Origin: an uncultured Eubacteriales bacterium
GTDB lineage: Bacteria > Bacillota > Clostridia > Peptostreptococcales > Anaerovoracaceae
DNA: 37,589 nucleotides
NCBI GenBank assembly: GCA_900315485.1
Contig: OMZI01000026.1
Coordinates: 1 to 37,589 of the forward strand
Direction of reading: 5' to 3'
A model generated the notes under the pieces. That model did no database searches. It was not told where the DNA came from and saw only the letters and a program-made list of their open reading frames with translations. The number at the start of each line of letters is the position of its first letter. Position 1 is the stretch's first letter. The position numbers and the translations under genes are program-made. Shown here piece by piece: positions 23,151-32,082 of the stretch.

Positions 23151-23877
23151 GAGAAGGTTCAGAGAACCTGAGGTGGACTACAGGGAGTTCAGACTGTCAC
23201 GTCTGAACGAGCCCCGTTTTTCGCATATCAAACTCCTCGGCGGATGGGTGGTCTATCTGTCGCTCTATTTCATTACCGAGAATCTGATCCCTTACAGCAG
23301 CTGCCATGTGATACACTGCGCGCTTGACGACATGATACCTTTCAATGAATGGTTTCTTATTTTCTATTGCTTCTGGTTTGTGCTGCTGATACTTTCACTT
23401 CTGTACTTTTTCCTGTATGATATAGACAGCTTTAAAAAGCTGCAGATATTCATAATGATCACACAGGCAGTCGCTATGACTGCGTACATACTGTACCCGA
23501 GCATACAGACAGGAAGACCCGAAGTGATGCCGCGGGACAACTTTCTGTGTGACCTGGCGGCATTCATATATGCATTCGATACACCGACCGGCGTATGCCC
23601 GTCGCTGCACGTTGCCTACTCAATGGGAATTGCATCAGTCTGGTGCAAAAAGAAGGACGCATCTGCTGTATGGAAGGTGTTCGTCGTGATATCTGTGATA
23701 CTGATATCGATATCTGTCGCTTTCGTAAAGCAGCATTCGGTGATCGATATAGCAGCTGCGATTCCGGTTGGAATACTGGCTGAATATCTGATATACGGAA
23801 GAGGGGCTGCCGTAAGGAGGAGGCTCTTCAGGAGAAAGATAAGACATTTTGCCCTGCATATGCAGGCCCTGAGATAG
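23113..23877 (+). CDS. PAP2-superfamily membrane phosphatase
   Basis: A 254-residue membrane protein with six hydrophobic segments. CPSLHVAYS and VKQHSVIDI are the second and third phosphatase motifs, with the catalytic His residues and an Asp partner. The first motif is weak, as in the inositol-phosphorylceramide-synthase-like branch. It probably removes phosphate from phosphatidate or a similar lipid on the outer face of the membrane. It overlaps the acyltransferase by 38 bases and precedes the AI-2E-type transporter by 8 bases. Start 23113 uses GGGAG 10 bases upstream. Confidence 0.82.
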   Translation: MSRFGSNSFSMNRRRFREPEVDYREFRLSRLNEPRFSHIKLLGGWVVYLSLYFITENLIPYSSCHVIHCALDDMIPFNEWFLIFYCFWFVLLILSLLYFFLYDIDSFKKLQIFIMITQAVAMTAYILYPSIQTGRPEVMPRDNFLCDLAAFIYAFDTPTGVCPSLHVAYSMGIASVWCKKKDASAVWKVFVVISVILISISVAFVKQHSVIDIAAAIPVGILAEYLIYGRGAAVRRRLFRRKIRHFALHMQALR

Positions 23878-23885
23878 AGGTTCCG

Positions 23886-25019
23886 ATGAAGGATAAACTA
23901 AGACAGAAAAAATGGTATCCATATGCGGTCGCTGCATGTATTGCAGTGGCCTTTTACGTTATTCTTACCCACCTCGGATCAATTACATCCGGACTTCTGA
24001 CATTTATCGGATACTTCGATACGGTGATCCTGGGATGCGTCATAGCATATATCATGAATCCTCTTGCAATGCTGTTCGAAAGGACTGTCTTTGCAAAGGT
24101 AGGACAGGGCAAGCTGAAGTGGTCCCTGTCCATCGGATCGGCAGTCATACTTCTGATTCTCATGCTCGGATTCCTGCTCAGGACGCTTATTCCTCAGCTG
24201 ATGGACTCTCTCATTATGCTGGTCAGCAATATGGATGTCTATCTCGCGTCGCTCCATGACCTGATCGATAAATGGGGGCTGTCCGAAGTACTGAGGTCGG
24301 ATAAGCTGTTTGACTCATCAGAGGATGTAGTAAGAAGGGTTCAGGCATATTTCAGTCAGAACGCCGAAACATTAATGGATGCATCGGCTGCCGCAGGCAG
24401 GAGCCTGGTAAAATGGGTCATTGCGTTCGTTCTTTCAGTCTATCTGCTGTCTGCCAAGACCGGCATCAAGAACGGATTCAAGCATCTTCTCAGTACTCTG
24501 ATGCCTGAGAAGAGATTCAACAGCTTTGTGAGCTTCATAAGCCGCTGTGACAGGATCCTTGTCAGCTATATAGTATCCAGCCTCATTGATGCGATAATCA
24601 TCGGGATCATCAATCTCATATTCATGAGCATAATGGGAATGGAATATGCCGGCCTCATATCAGTAGTCGTGGCAGTGACCAATCTGGTGCCGACCTTCGG
24701 ACCGATTGTCGGCGGAGCAGTGGGAGGTCTGATACTTCTCCTCGTCAAGCCGCTTCATGCCATTATATTCATCATATTCACGTTCATACTTCAGTTTATC
24801 GACCCGTATTTTATCAAACCGAGACTGTTCGGCAATACGCTCGGTGTTTCGGGCCTGCTGATCGTTATATCAGTCCTGGTATGCGGAAGGATGTTCGGAG
24901 TTGCCGGTATCCTTATTTCGATCCCGCTGGCGGCTATCCTCAGCTTTGTCTACAAAGAAGCCCTTCTTCCTGCTCTGGAAAGAAGGGCAGCCAGAAGAAA
25001 GGCTGAAGCGGTACAGTAG
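23886..25019 (+). CDS. AI-2E-family (UPF0118/TqsA-like) transporter
   Basis: A 377-residue membrane protein with about seven to eight transmembrane segments and a long soluble stretch (about 95-160) between the third and fourth, as in this family. DPYFIKPRLFGNTLGVSGL and NLVPTFGPIVGGAVGGLI are diagnostic. Members have been linked to autoinducer-2 export and to Na+/H+ or Li+ exchange, so the substrate is open. It has GAGG five bases before the ATG. Its stop is 25 bases from the TetR regulator, which may control it. Confidence 0.88.
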   Translation: MKDKLRQKKWYPYAVAACIAVAFYVILTHLGSITSGLLTFIGYFDTVILGCVIAYIMNPLAMLFERTVFAKVGQGKLKWSLSIGSAVILLILMLGFLLRTLIPQLMDSLIMLVSNMDVYLASLHDLIDKWGLSEVLRSDKLFDSSEDVVRRVQAYFSQNAETLMDASAAAGRSLVKWVIAFVLSVYLLSAKTGIKNGFKHLLSTLMPEKRFNSFVSFISRCDRILVSYIVSSLIDAIIIGIINLIFMSIMGMEYAGLISVVVAVTNLVPTFGPIVGGAVGGLILLLVKPLHAIIFIIFTFILQFIDPYFIKPRLFGNTLGVSGLLIVISVLVCGRMFGVAGILISIPLAAILSFVYKEALLPALERRAARRKAEAVQ

Positions 25020-25044
25020 TTCCGTATGCTGCGGAGGTATTCAC

Positions 25045-25578
25045 ATGTATCATGTTAAAAATGACAAGAGGTGCATCAGATCAGCTGAATCTATTATGAA
25101 GGCGCTTGAGAAGCTGATGGCTAAGAAATCATTCATGGATATCACCGTAACGGATATCCAGAAGACAGCCGGCATAGGAAGATCAACGTTTTACAGACTC
25201 TTTGATACCATAGATGATGTCGTGACATACATGGTGGACAGGGAATTTGAGGAGATCGTGCGCGGATTCAGCATGATGAGCATAAGGGAATTCACCATAG
25301 ACTGTCTTAGCGGTGTGATTGAGCGTGGTGACATTCTGATAGGCATCCTCTCTTCAGGAAGATCCGAACTTGTCACCAGGTCTCTCAGGGAGAACCTTCA
25401 CAGAGCTGCTGAAGAAGCGGGAGAGGCTGATGAAACCGGTCTCCAGTACAGATTCGCGATTTTTGCGAGTGCCTGCATATCTGTTATCAGAGTGTGGGAT
25501 GAGAATGGAAGAAAAGAGAGCATAGAAGAGCTCGCTGACTACATGCAGAAATATCTGGATTTCAGCAGGCTCACATAA
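25045..25578 (+). CDS. TetR/AcrR-family transcriptional regulator
   Basis: A 177-residue regulator. The N-terminal helix-turn-helix is VTDIQKTAGIGRSTFYRLF, followed by a ligand-binding helical domain with little family similarity. The start is the ATG with GGAGG eight bases upstream; the open frame back to 24901 lies inside the transporter gene and is not coding. It is the last gene of the acyltransferase-PAP2-transporter run and may respond to a lipid or ion signal, which is inference from position. Confidence 0.88.
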   Translation: MYHVKNDKRCIRSAESIMKALEKLMAKKSFMDITVTDIQKTAGIGRSTFYRLFDTIDDVVTYMVDREFEEIVRGFSMMSIREFTIDCLSGVIERGDILIGILSSGRSELVTRSLRENLHRAAEEAGEADETGLQYRFAIFASACISVIRVWDENGRKESIEELADYMQKYLDFSRLT

Positions 25579-25610
25579 ATAGCGGAGGTATCTTCATTAT
25601 TACGTTATAA

Positions 25611-25653
25611 AAAAGGACTATGCATATCCGTTGTGGATATGCATAGTCCTTTT
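25611..25653. terminator. Bidirectional terminator between convergent genes
   Basis: A perfect 19-bp stem (AAAAGGACTATGCATATCC at 25611-25629 and its exact complement at 25635-25653) has a 5-base loop and ends in A and T runs suited to both directions. It serves the plus-strand TetR gene and the minus-strand membrane-protein gene. Confidence 0.93.
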
Positions 25654-25673
25654 GGATTGTATCAAGGTTGTCC

Positions 25674-26504
25674 TTAAGCCTCGGCTCTTGCCATTGCTTC
25701 TTCGAAGTCCTTTGTTCCTCTGAATACTTCGTTGGAATATGGATTCTTGCCCATTGCGATGGAGCGCTTGATGATTACTGCGATGCAGATAACGTTAGCT
25801 GCGATCGCTGCCATAGCGACAACGCCCTGTGCTCTCGGATCAGCGTGGATGCCCATTGAAGAGATGATCTCTCCAGCCTGAGCTGTTTTGCCTGCGCCTG
25901 CATTGTAGAGATCGATTGCCTTAGCATAGAGATCCATTGTTGTTACGCCGTTTTCCGTAGCACCGCCGTATACTGAAGGCAGAGCTGCGGCAAATCTGCT
26001 GCTGAGCTGGAATGCAGGAACGACCTGCGCCCACATGCACCAGATTGCGAGGGTGTTGGCTCTGTTCTGAATCCAGCCGCCCTTGTTCCAGAGTGCGTTG
26101 GCGAATGTCGGTGCCAGCAGAAGTGCTACGCCGCAGTACCATGTATGTGTCGGCAGGTTGACGTATGTGTACTCGAAGTTCCAGATGTCATATGCAACGA
26201 TGAACCATGGCCGCCATTTGAACCACGCTTTCTTGCCGAGGCCCCACTTGTACTTGATCATCATGAAACCTACGCAGCCGATGTCAGCAGCATAGAGCTT
26301 GAAGTAATGGAACCATCCGTCCATGAATGCTACTGTAGGGTTTTCTTTTCCTCCGAACATACCCATATGCGCGAGGATGAAGTAGAGTGTCAGAATAGCC
26401 GGGATGATAACGAAAATGATCATTCCGCCGGTCTTGGTTCTTCTTCCGAGTTCGTTCATGACGATCAGTCCGACGAAGACCAGTACCCAGCCAATGATCT
26501 GCAT
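25674..26504 (-). CDS. DUF5692-like membrane protein
   Basis: A 276-residue protein with about seven to eight hydrophobic segments, beginning MQIIGWVLVFVGLIVMNELGRRTKTGG. It is rich in Trp and Tyr (KWGLGKKAWFKWRPWF, YDIWNFEYTYVNLP). It resembles the uncharacterised DUF5692 family by memory of the NELxRR opening; I cannot confirm this. The C-terminal tail (about 255-276) is charged and cytoplasmic. No ribosome site is seen before the ATG, and no in-frame alternative start exists after the upstream stop. It lies downstream of dapB on the same strand but is separated by 178 bases with two hairpins. Confidence 0.7.
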   Translation of the reverse strand: MQIIGWVLVFVGLIVMNELGRRTKTGGMIIFVIIPAILTLYFILAHMGMFGGKENPTVAFMDGWFHYFKLYAADIGCVGFMMIKYKWGLGKKAWFKWRPWFIVAYDIWNFEYTYVNLPTHTWYCGVALLLAPTFANALWNKGGWIQNRANTLAIWCMWAQVVPAFQLSSRFAAALPSVYGGATENGVTTMDLYAKAIDLYNAGAGKTAQAGEIISSMGIHADPRAQGVVAMAAIAANVICIAVIIKRSIAMGKNPYSNEVFRGTKDFEEAMARAEA

Positions 26505-26682
26505 AACAGCATGTTCACTGGGTTAGTCAACGGCAATCTGATATTTTCATAACAAATAAGAAAAGTCCTGCAAATATTGTCAGAAGGGCAGGACAGCAGG
26601 AGGGTTACAGCCAAATCAAAAGCGGTCCGGCTGCAGCGCGTACCGCTCAGGTTCATTTTTTATTCAATTACCGGAAATCATA
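26505..26682 (-). other. Hairpin-containing gap between dapB-like gene and membrane protein
   Basis: Read on the minus strand, an AGCGGT/ACCGCT stem is followed by TTTTGATTT (near 26655-26620), a plausible terminator for the dapB-like gene. Further on, a GTCCTGC/GCAGGAC stem is followed by TTTTCTT (near 26600-26558), a second terminator or attenuator. A TTGACT hexamer lies just before the membrane-protein start. The two genes are thus probably separate or attenuated units. Confidence 0.5.
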
Positions 26683-27483
26683 TCAGAGACCCATAGACTC
26701 TCTTATGCCATACAGGCCTACAGGCTGCGATGCCATCCATCTGCACGCATTGACTGCTCCCTTGGCACAGCCTTTCCAGTTGAGGCAGTGGTGGGTTATC
26801 TCGAGCCTTTCACCTTCGCCGAAGAAGAATACAGTGTGGCTGGAAGGGGTGTCTCCGCCGCGGATAGCGTGGAATGTGACTTTGCCTTCTTCTCTCGGAT
26901 GTCTGCCCTGAGGACGTCCGTAAACAGCATCGCTGACGAGATCCTTTCCGACAGCTTCGCCCATGCTTTCGATGAGCTCTCTTGCTGTACCGCTCGGAGC
27001 ATCAAGCTTCTTGTTGTCGTGCATGTCGACGATCTCGATGTCAGTCTCATCATACAGCTCCTGAGCTGCTTCCATGAGGAGCTTTCTCATGACATTGACC
27101 ATTCTGTCTGTGTTTGCAGCAATCATAATAGGGATCTCAGCTGCAGCCGCTTCCAGACGGGCTCTCTGCTCTGCGCTGAAACCGGTGGTGCCGACTACGA
27201 GCGCTTTCTTATGTCTGATACAGGCATCCAGAACTTCCATTCCGAGTTCAACAGTAGAGAAGTCGCATACTACATCAGCCTGATCGATGACTGACTCGAT
27301 GTCGTCAACTACAGGTGCACCTACCTGTGAGCCTGTCATTGCGACTTCGCCGATATCCTTGCCGATATAGTCTCTGCCGGCAGGACCTATACCTGCAACT
27401 ATCTCAACATCGTCTCTCTTAGCTGCATCAGCTACGATAAGGCTTGCCATTTTGCCCCTAGGGGCTGTGATTATAAGTTTCAT
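26683..27483 (-). CDS. dapB: Divergent dihydrodipicolinate reductase (DapB-like)
   Basis: A 266-residue protein of the DapB family, which reduces hydroxy-tetrahydrodipicolinate in lysine and diaminopimelate synthesis. VVGTTGFS, KLDAPSGTA and GEGERLEITHHCLN are clear family motifs, and the catalytic-site His155 and Lys159 (MHDNKK) are kept. Unusual are the nucleotide-binding loop (TAPRGKMA in place of GAxGRMG), the segment AANTDRMVNVM in place of the usual ANFSxGVNVM, and DMHDNK in place of EAHHRHK. It may be a true but divergent DapB, or a paralogue with another substrate. It follows dCMP deaminase by 21 bases, not other lysine genes. Confidence 0.75.
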   Translation of the reverse strand: MKLIITAPRGKMASLIVADAAKRDDVEIVAGIGPAGRDYIGKDIGEVAMTGSQVGAPVVDDIESVIDQADVVCDFSTVELGMEVLDACIRHKKALVVGTTGFSAEQRARLEAAAAEIPIMIAANTDRMVNVMRKLLMEAAQELYDETDIEIVDMHDNKKLDAPSGTARELIESMGEAVGKDLVSDAVYGRPQGRHPREEGKVTFHAIRGGDTPSSHTVFFFGEGERLEITHHCLNWKGCAKGAVNACRWMASQPVGLYGIRESMGL

Positions 27484-27504
27484 CTTCTGGTTGCTCCTTC
27501 CGTT

Positions 27505-27993
27505 CTATACGTGGTCCACATTGAAATCGAGCACGATCTCTTCGATAGCCGGTTCAAATCTTCTGAGCTTAACACCGGCTGCCTGCAGCATCATCTTGGA
27601 TGCCTTGGTAGCAGGGGTGTCTGCGTACTTGTCAGAAAGATATACGACTTCGCTGACTCCGGCCTGGATTATGGCCTTGGCGCACTCATTGCAAGGGAAG
27701 AGGGCGACGTACAGTCTTGAACCTCTGAGCGACTTGCCTGATGCGTTGAGTATCGCATTCAGCTCGGCATGTACTACAAACGGATACTTGGTGATCTCGC
27801 CTTCACGGTCCCACGGGAACTCGTCATCAGAGCAGCCCTGAGGGAATCCGTTGTAACCGGTTGTAAGTATCACGTTACTGGCATCTACGATGCATGCGCC
27901 GACCTGGGTGTTGGGATCCTTGCTTCTTCTTGCTGCCAGAAGGGCTACTCCCATGAAGTATTCGTCCCACGAAATATAGTCTTGTCGTTTCAT
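27505..27993 (-). CDS. dCMP deaminase family protein
   Basis: A 162-residue zinc-dependent deaminase converting dCMP to dUMP, a precursor of dTMP. The zinc site is His75-Ala-Glu77 (HAELNA) and PCNEC (Cys101, Cys104). SKDPNTQVGACIV and GYNGFPQGCSDDEFPW are typical of the ComEB/dCMP deaminase group. Start 27993 (MKRQDYISWDEYFMG) is where family similarity begins; a longer frame from 28035 is less likely. It is probably cotranscribed with the dapB-like gene. It belongs with dut and the reductase in deoxynucleotide supply although it is far from them here. Confidence 0.9.
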   Translation of the reverse strand: MKRQDYISWDEYFMGVALLAARRSKDPNTQVGACIVDASNVILTTGYNGFPQGCSDDEFPWDREGEITKYPFVVHAELNAILNASGKSLRGSRLYVALFPCNECAKAIIQAGVSEVVYLSDKYADTPATKASKMMLQAAGVKLRRFEPAIEEIVLDFNVDHV

Positions 27994-28115
27994 CCCGGTA
28001 TACCATTCTTTCTTAATATAAAGCAGTGTGTCCACTGCGATTGTACAACTCTTCGGGCGATCGTTGCAAGCCTTGCGAAAGGCGGCTTGCGCAGGCGCCG
28101 GATTCCTTGAATTTC

Positions 28116-28144
28116 TTGTATTTCACGCGATATTGATGTATAAT
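28116..28144 (+). promoter_or_regulatory. Promoter for the DUF2207 gene
   Basis: TTGTAT (28116-28121), a 17-base spacer and TATAAT (28139-28144) make a good sigma-A promoter in the gap between divergent genes. A hairpin (GCAAGCC at 28066-28072 with GGCTTGC at 28084-28090) lies upstream, and a wide ACCGGG/CCCGGT pair lies in the leader. Confidence 0.65.
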
Positions 28145-28219
28145 TCATTGTCTATGGCTTAATTGAGAACCGGGCACATCATGCAATATGAAATCAACGG
28201 TACCCGGTGAAGAAAGAAA

Positions 28220-30118
28220 ATGAGAAACAACACTTGCTTATATACGGAAAAAAAGTCAAATACGGTAAGACATGCATGCAGCATGCTGGCAGCACTCATC
28301 ATGGCGATGGTCATGATGATATCCATGACAGCAGCTGTTTTTGCTGATGCAGAAGGATCGGATAACAACCTGCACCAGAGTCAGGGCCTGGAAGGCGGCG
28401 CCTACGAGGTCACCCGTCTGGAAATGAAGGCATCAGTGGGAAAGGATCATTCCTATGATGTAACTGAAGAGATCACTGTCAATATCCCGCAGACCCTTCA
28501 CCAGATCGAGTTCGCCATCCCGAGCGGATCATTCAGGATGAGAGGCCTTACAGTCGACGGAACTGCATTTGCTTCAAACATTGCATCATCAGGGAGTTCA
28601 GTAAAAATCGTGGACCAGCAGGCTCTGACTACCGGGATCCATACATATACGATCAGGTACAAGATCCTTGAGTTCGCTGACAGAAACACTGCGAAAGACA
28701 TATTCTACTTCAATGTGCTTCTGCCTGAGTGGAAACAGCCTATCGGCGAGATGCATGCACAGATCACCTTCCCTGATGATTTCCCGGTAGACGATATCCA
28801 GCATTATGCCGGCCAGTTCGGAGCGGAGGATACGGAGAACCGTCTTACATACAAGACAGAAAAATCATCAGGGAGCTTCAGTGTATCAGGCAAAAGGATC
28901 CCTGAGAACTACGGACTTTCACTCAGGGCGGACCTGCCTGACGGCTACTGGGAGGGTGCCCTTGACGGAGTCTGGGCGATCTTTGCCATGATACTCGTTA
29001 TGGGAGCGTGTGTTCTGGTGATGCTGGTCCTGTGGCTCATAGGCGGCAGGGATCCGAGAATAAAGAGAAAACCTCAGACACGTCCTATAGAAGGCGTTTC
29101 CCCGGTGGAACTCGGTTACGTATTCAATAACAGTTTTGACGGGAGAGACCTCGTCAGAATGATCATATATTTTGCTATAAAGGGCTATCTCAAGATCAGC
29201 GAGTATGAGCCGAAGAGGTACAGGCTGATCAGAAAGAATGACCCTGACGGTGAAGAGAAGCTTCTCAGAAATGCTTACGGGATACTCTTTGAGGATGTAT
29301 ATAAGGGAAGAGCTCTGGAAATGGATGATCTCGGGGAGAGGCTGTACAGGATCGAGAACGCTATAAGAGACGATATAGCAGCCGGATTCTCAAGCAAGGA
29401 CACTCAGGCTTACACACCGCTCTCAAGGGCGTTCAGGGCTGTATGCATAATTCTTACGGGAGTGTCAGCTGCAATTGCCAACGGACTCAAGTACAGCTAC
29501 CAGTATGTGGACGTGAATTATGTCGAGTCGGCTTTCATAGGTGCTGCAATAATGGCCATGACGGCGCTTCTGTGCATCGCCGTGGACCGGAGAGATTCTT
29601 CATCAGGAGAGACCGGACGCACCATGGAAATCATCACCGGATCGATACTCGCAGGCATGATCATATACTTTGCGGTCAGCATCATCGGTTCAACAGGACA
29701 TATCCTGGCAGGTATCATAGTTGCCGCGCTGTGTGCAGCGGAAGTATTCCTCGCTGTCATCATGAGGGCGAGAGGCAAGGGCAATTCTGTTCTCATGATG
29801 AAGCTGAGACAGCTCAGGAGATTCATAGCACACCCTACACCAAAGGAGCTGCTGGAGAACTATCTCGCGGATACCGGCTACTACTACGACATGCTTATTT
29901 ATGCTCTTACATTCGGATCAGAGGAATCATGGGCAATATCATTCCTCACTCTGGATGTGCCGGAGCCTGAATGGTATTCGGATGATATAGAAGGACACGC
30001 CTTCTCCAACCTGAGAGAAACGCCTACCACGGTAGATTACGCAAGAGACATAAGATCCTTCGTAAGAACGGTCGAGGGCGCTTATGACGAGATGCTGAGA
30101 AGGATGCACAGAAGATAG
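28220..30118 (+). CDS. DUF2207-domain membrane protein
   Basis: A 632-residue surface-anchored protein. An N-terminal signal segment (about 18-42, ending AVFADA) is followed by an extracellular DUF2207-type beta domain (about 55-245: DHSYDVTEEITVNIPQ, then FDIFYFNVLLPEW-like). A transmembrane helix lies at about 250-275, then a cytoplasmic part with PVELGYVFNNSFDGRDLV, and two to four more helices at about 400-510. This layout matches the YciQ-like family of unknown function. The ribosome site is weak. It precedes typA by 52 bases. Confidence 0.85.
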   Translation: MRNNTCLYTEKKSNTVRHACSMLAALIMAMVMMISMTAAVFADAEGSDNNLHQSQGLEGGAYEVTRLEMKASVGKDHSYDVTEEITVNIPQTLHQIEFAIPSGSFRMRGLTVDGTAFASNIASSGSSVKIVDQQALTTGIHTYTIRYKILEFADRNTAKDIFYFNVLLPEWKQPIGEMHAQITFPDDFPVDDIQHYAGQFGAEDTENRLTYKTEKSSGSFSVSGKRIPENYGLSLRADLPDGYWEGALDGVWAIFAMILVMGACVLVMLVLWLIGGRDPRIKRKPQTRPIEGVSPVELGYVFNNSFDGRDLVRMIIYFAIKGYLKISEYEPKRYRLIRKNDPDGEEKLLRNAYGILFEDVYKGRALEMDDLGERLYRIENAIRDDIAAGFSSKDTQAYTPLSRAFRAVCIILTGVSAAIANGLKYSYQYVDVNYVESAFIGAAIMAMTALLCIAVDRRDSSSGETGRTMEIITGSILAGMIIYFAVSIIGSTGHILAGIIVAALCAAEVFLAVIMRARGKGNSVLMMKLRQLRRFIAHPTPKELLENYLADTGYYYDMLIYALTFGSEESWAISFLTLDVPEPEWYSDDIEGHAFSNLRETPTTVDYARDIRSFVRTVEGAYDEMLRRMHRR

Positions 30119-30170
30119 TGCATAGATAATTATTGGGATCAGAAATAATAACAGGAAAGACAGGAACAGA

Positions 30171-32054
30171 ATGGCAGACAATCAGAAGATAATCAACATA
30201 GCAGTTATTGCACACGTAGACGCAGGCAAATCCACTCTCGTGGATGCTCTGCTGGCACAGTCGCATGTATTCCGCGACAACGAGCAGGTAGTCGACTGCG
30301 TCATGGATTCTGACGCGATCGAAAGGGAGAGAGGCATCACGATCTACTCCAAGAACTGCTCGATAATGTACAAGGACTACAAGATCAACATCGTGGATAC
30401 TCCGGGACACGCCGACTTCAGCTCGGAAGTAGAGCGTATCATGAAGACTGTGGATACCGTTATCCTGCTTGTTGACTCCAGTGAAGGACCTATGCCGCAG
30501 ACGAGATTCGTGCTGAACAAGTCGCTGCAGCAGGGCATCAATCCTATTCTGTTCATCAACAAGATAGACAAGAAAGATGCAAGGATCGATGAAGTAGTCG
30601 ATGAGACTTATGAGCTCTTCATGGACCTTGAAGCCAATGATGACCAGCTCGATTTCCCGATCCTGTACGGCATAGCCCGTCAGGGAATCGCTGTCAATGA
30701 TCCTTCAGAGGTGGAGGGCATTACCATCGGTGACGGACAGACCAAGATCAAGAAATCGCCTAAGGGATACGGAGGACTCAATATCGAGCCGCTTCTGGAG
30801 TGCATCGTGAACCACTGCGATCCGTATCCTGCAAGGGACGAAGAGCCGCTGCAGATGCAGGTTTCAACTCTTGCATATGATGACTATATCGGCAGACTCG
30901 GTATCGGAAGGATAACAAGAGGTACCATTAAGGAAGCCCAGATGGTCGCTGTTACCAAGGAAGACGGCAGCGTCAGCAGAAACAAGATCAATCAGGTATT
31001 CGTTTATAAGGGGCTCAGCAGAGTGCCTGTAAGCGAGGCAAGAAGCGGAGACATCGTAGTTGTATCCGGCATATCGGACATCTCCATCGGAGAGACTATC
31101 TGCGATCCTGACAATCCGGAATCACTCGGAACCATCCACATCGAGGAGCCGACACTTTCCATGAACTTCATGGTAAACTCCTCGCCTTTTGCCGGTAAAT
31201 CCGGAAAATATGTGACTTCAAGACACATCAAGGAAAGGCTGGAGAAGGAGCTCGAGGTCAACGTAGGACTTCTCGTGGAACCTACAGATACAACGGATTC
31301 CTTCAAGGTATCCGGAAGAGGCGAGCTGCACCTGTCCATCCTTATCGAGAACATGAGAAGAGAGGGCTATGAGCTGGCAGTATCCAAGCCGGAAGTAGTC
31401 GTCAAGAGAGGCGAGAACGGCGAGAAGCTGGAGCCTGTTGAAGAGGTAGTCGTAAGCGTTCCTGATGAGTACACAGGACCGGTCATCTCCAAGCTCAACC
31501 TGAGAAAGGGCCTGATGAAGCAGATGTATTCAGAAGGCAACGGATATTCAAGGATAATCTATACAGCTCCTACAAGAGGACTGATGGGATACAGGACAGA
31601 GTTCATCAATGATACTCATGGTGAAGGAACCATGGTAAGAAGATTCGAGGGATTCGAGCCTTGGAAGGGCGACATTCCTGACAGGATCAACGGTGTGGCT
31701 GTAGCTCAGGAAGAGGGACACTGCACTGCATACGCCATCTTCACCATCCAGGAGAGAGTCCAGATGTTCGTCAAGCCGCAGGATCATGTCTATGAAGGAC
31801 AGATCGTGGGAATGAACGCAAGATCAGACGACATGGTAGTAAATCCTTGCAGAGCCAAGAAGGCCACAAACATGAGAGCTGCCGGAAGTGATGATACCAT
31901 CAAGCTGACACCGCCGAGAGTTTTCTCCCTTGAGGAGGCGCTGGAGTTCATAGCAGACGATGAGCTTGTCGAGGTAACACCGGACGACATCAGACTGCGC
32001 AAGAAGCTGCTTACAGAGCTTGAAAGACGTAAGTACAACAACAGAAACAGATAA
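30171..32054 (+). CDS. typA: Ribosome-associated GTPase TypA/BipA
   Basis: A 627-residue translational GTPase of the EF-G family that aids 50S assembly under stress. The GTP-binding motifs are AHVDAGKST (14-22), ERERGITI (switch I), DTPGHADF and NKIDK. The C-terminal domain has the TypA signature PTRGLMGYRTEF and NMRAAGSDD. It is slightly longer than usual (about 605-615) because of an insert of roughly 18 residues in the G domain near NDPSEVEGITIGDG. AGGAA lies upstream of the ATG. It is followed at 28 bases by pyruvate carboxylase. Confidence 0.97.
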   Translation: MADNQKIINIAVIAHVDAGKSTLVDALLAQSHVFRDNEQVVDCVMDSDAIERERGITIYSKNCSIMYKDYKINIVDTPGHADFSSEVERIMKTVDTVILLVDSSEGPMPQTRFVLNKSLQQGINPILFINKIDKKDARIDEVVDETYELFMDLEANDDQLDFPILYGIARQGIAVNDPSEVEGITIGDGQTKIKKSPKGYGGLNIEPLLECIVNHCDPYPARDEEPLQMQVSTLAYDDYIGRLGIGRITRGTIKEAQMVAVTKEDGSVSRNKINQVFVYKGLSRVPVSEARSGDIVVVSGISDISIGETICDPDNPESLGTIHIEEPTLSMNFMVNSSPFAGKSGKYVTSRHIKERLEKELEVNVGLLVEPTDTTDSFKVSGRGELHLSILIENMRREGYELAVSKPEVVVKRGENGEKLEPVEEVVVSVPDEYTGPVISKLNLRKGLMKQMYSEGNGYSRIIYTAPTRGLMGYRTEFINDTHGEGTMVRRFEGFEPWKGDIPDRINGVAVAQEEGHCTAYAIFTIQERVQMFVKPQDHVYEGQIVGMNARSDDMVVNPCRAKKATNMRAAGSDDTIKLTPPRVFSLEEALEFIADDELVEVTPDDIRLRKKLLTELERRKYNNRNR

Positions 32055-32082
32055 ATCATTACCGTAAACAACGGAGGGGTAT

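Noticed and set aside
24901-25044. N-terminal extension of the TetR regulator
   Set aside because: It overlaps the conserved end of the AI-2E-type transporter, and a strong GGAGG precedes the ATG at 25045.
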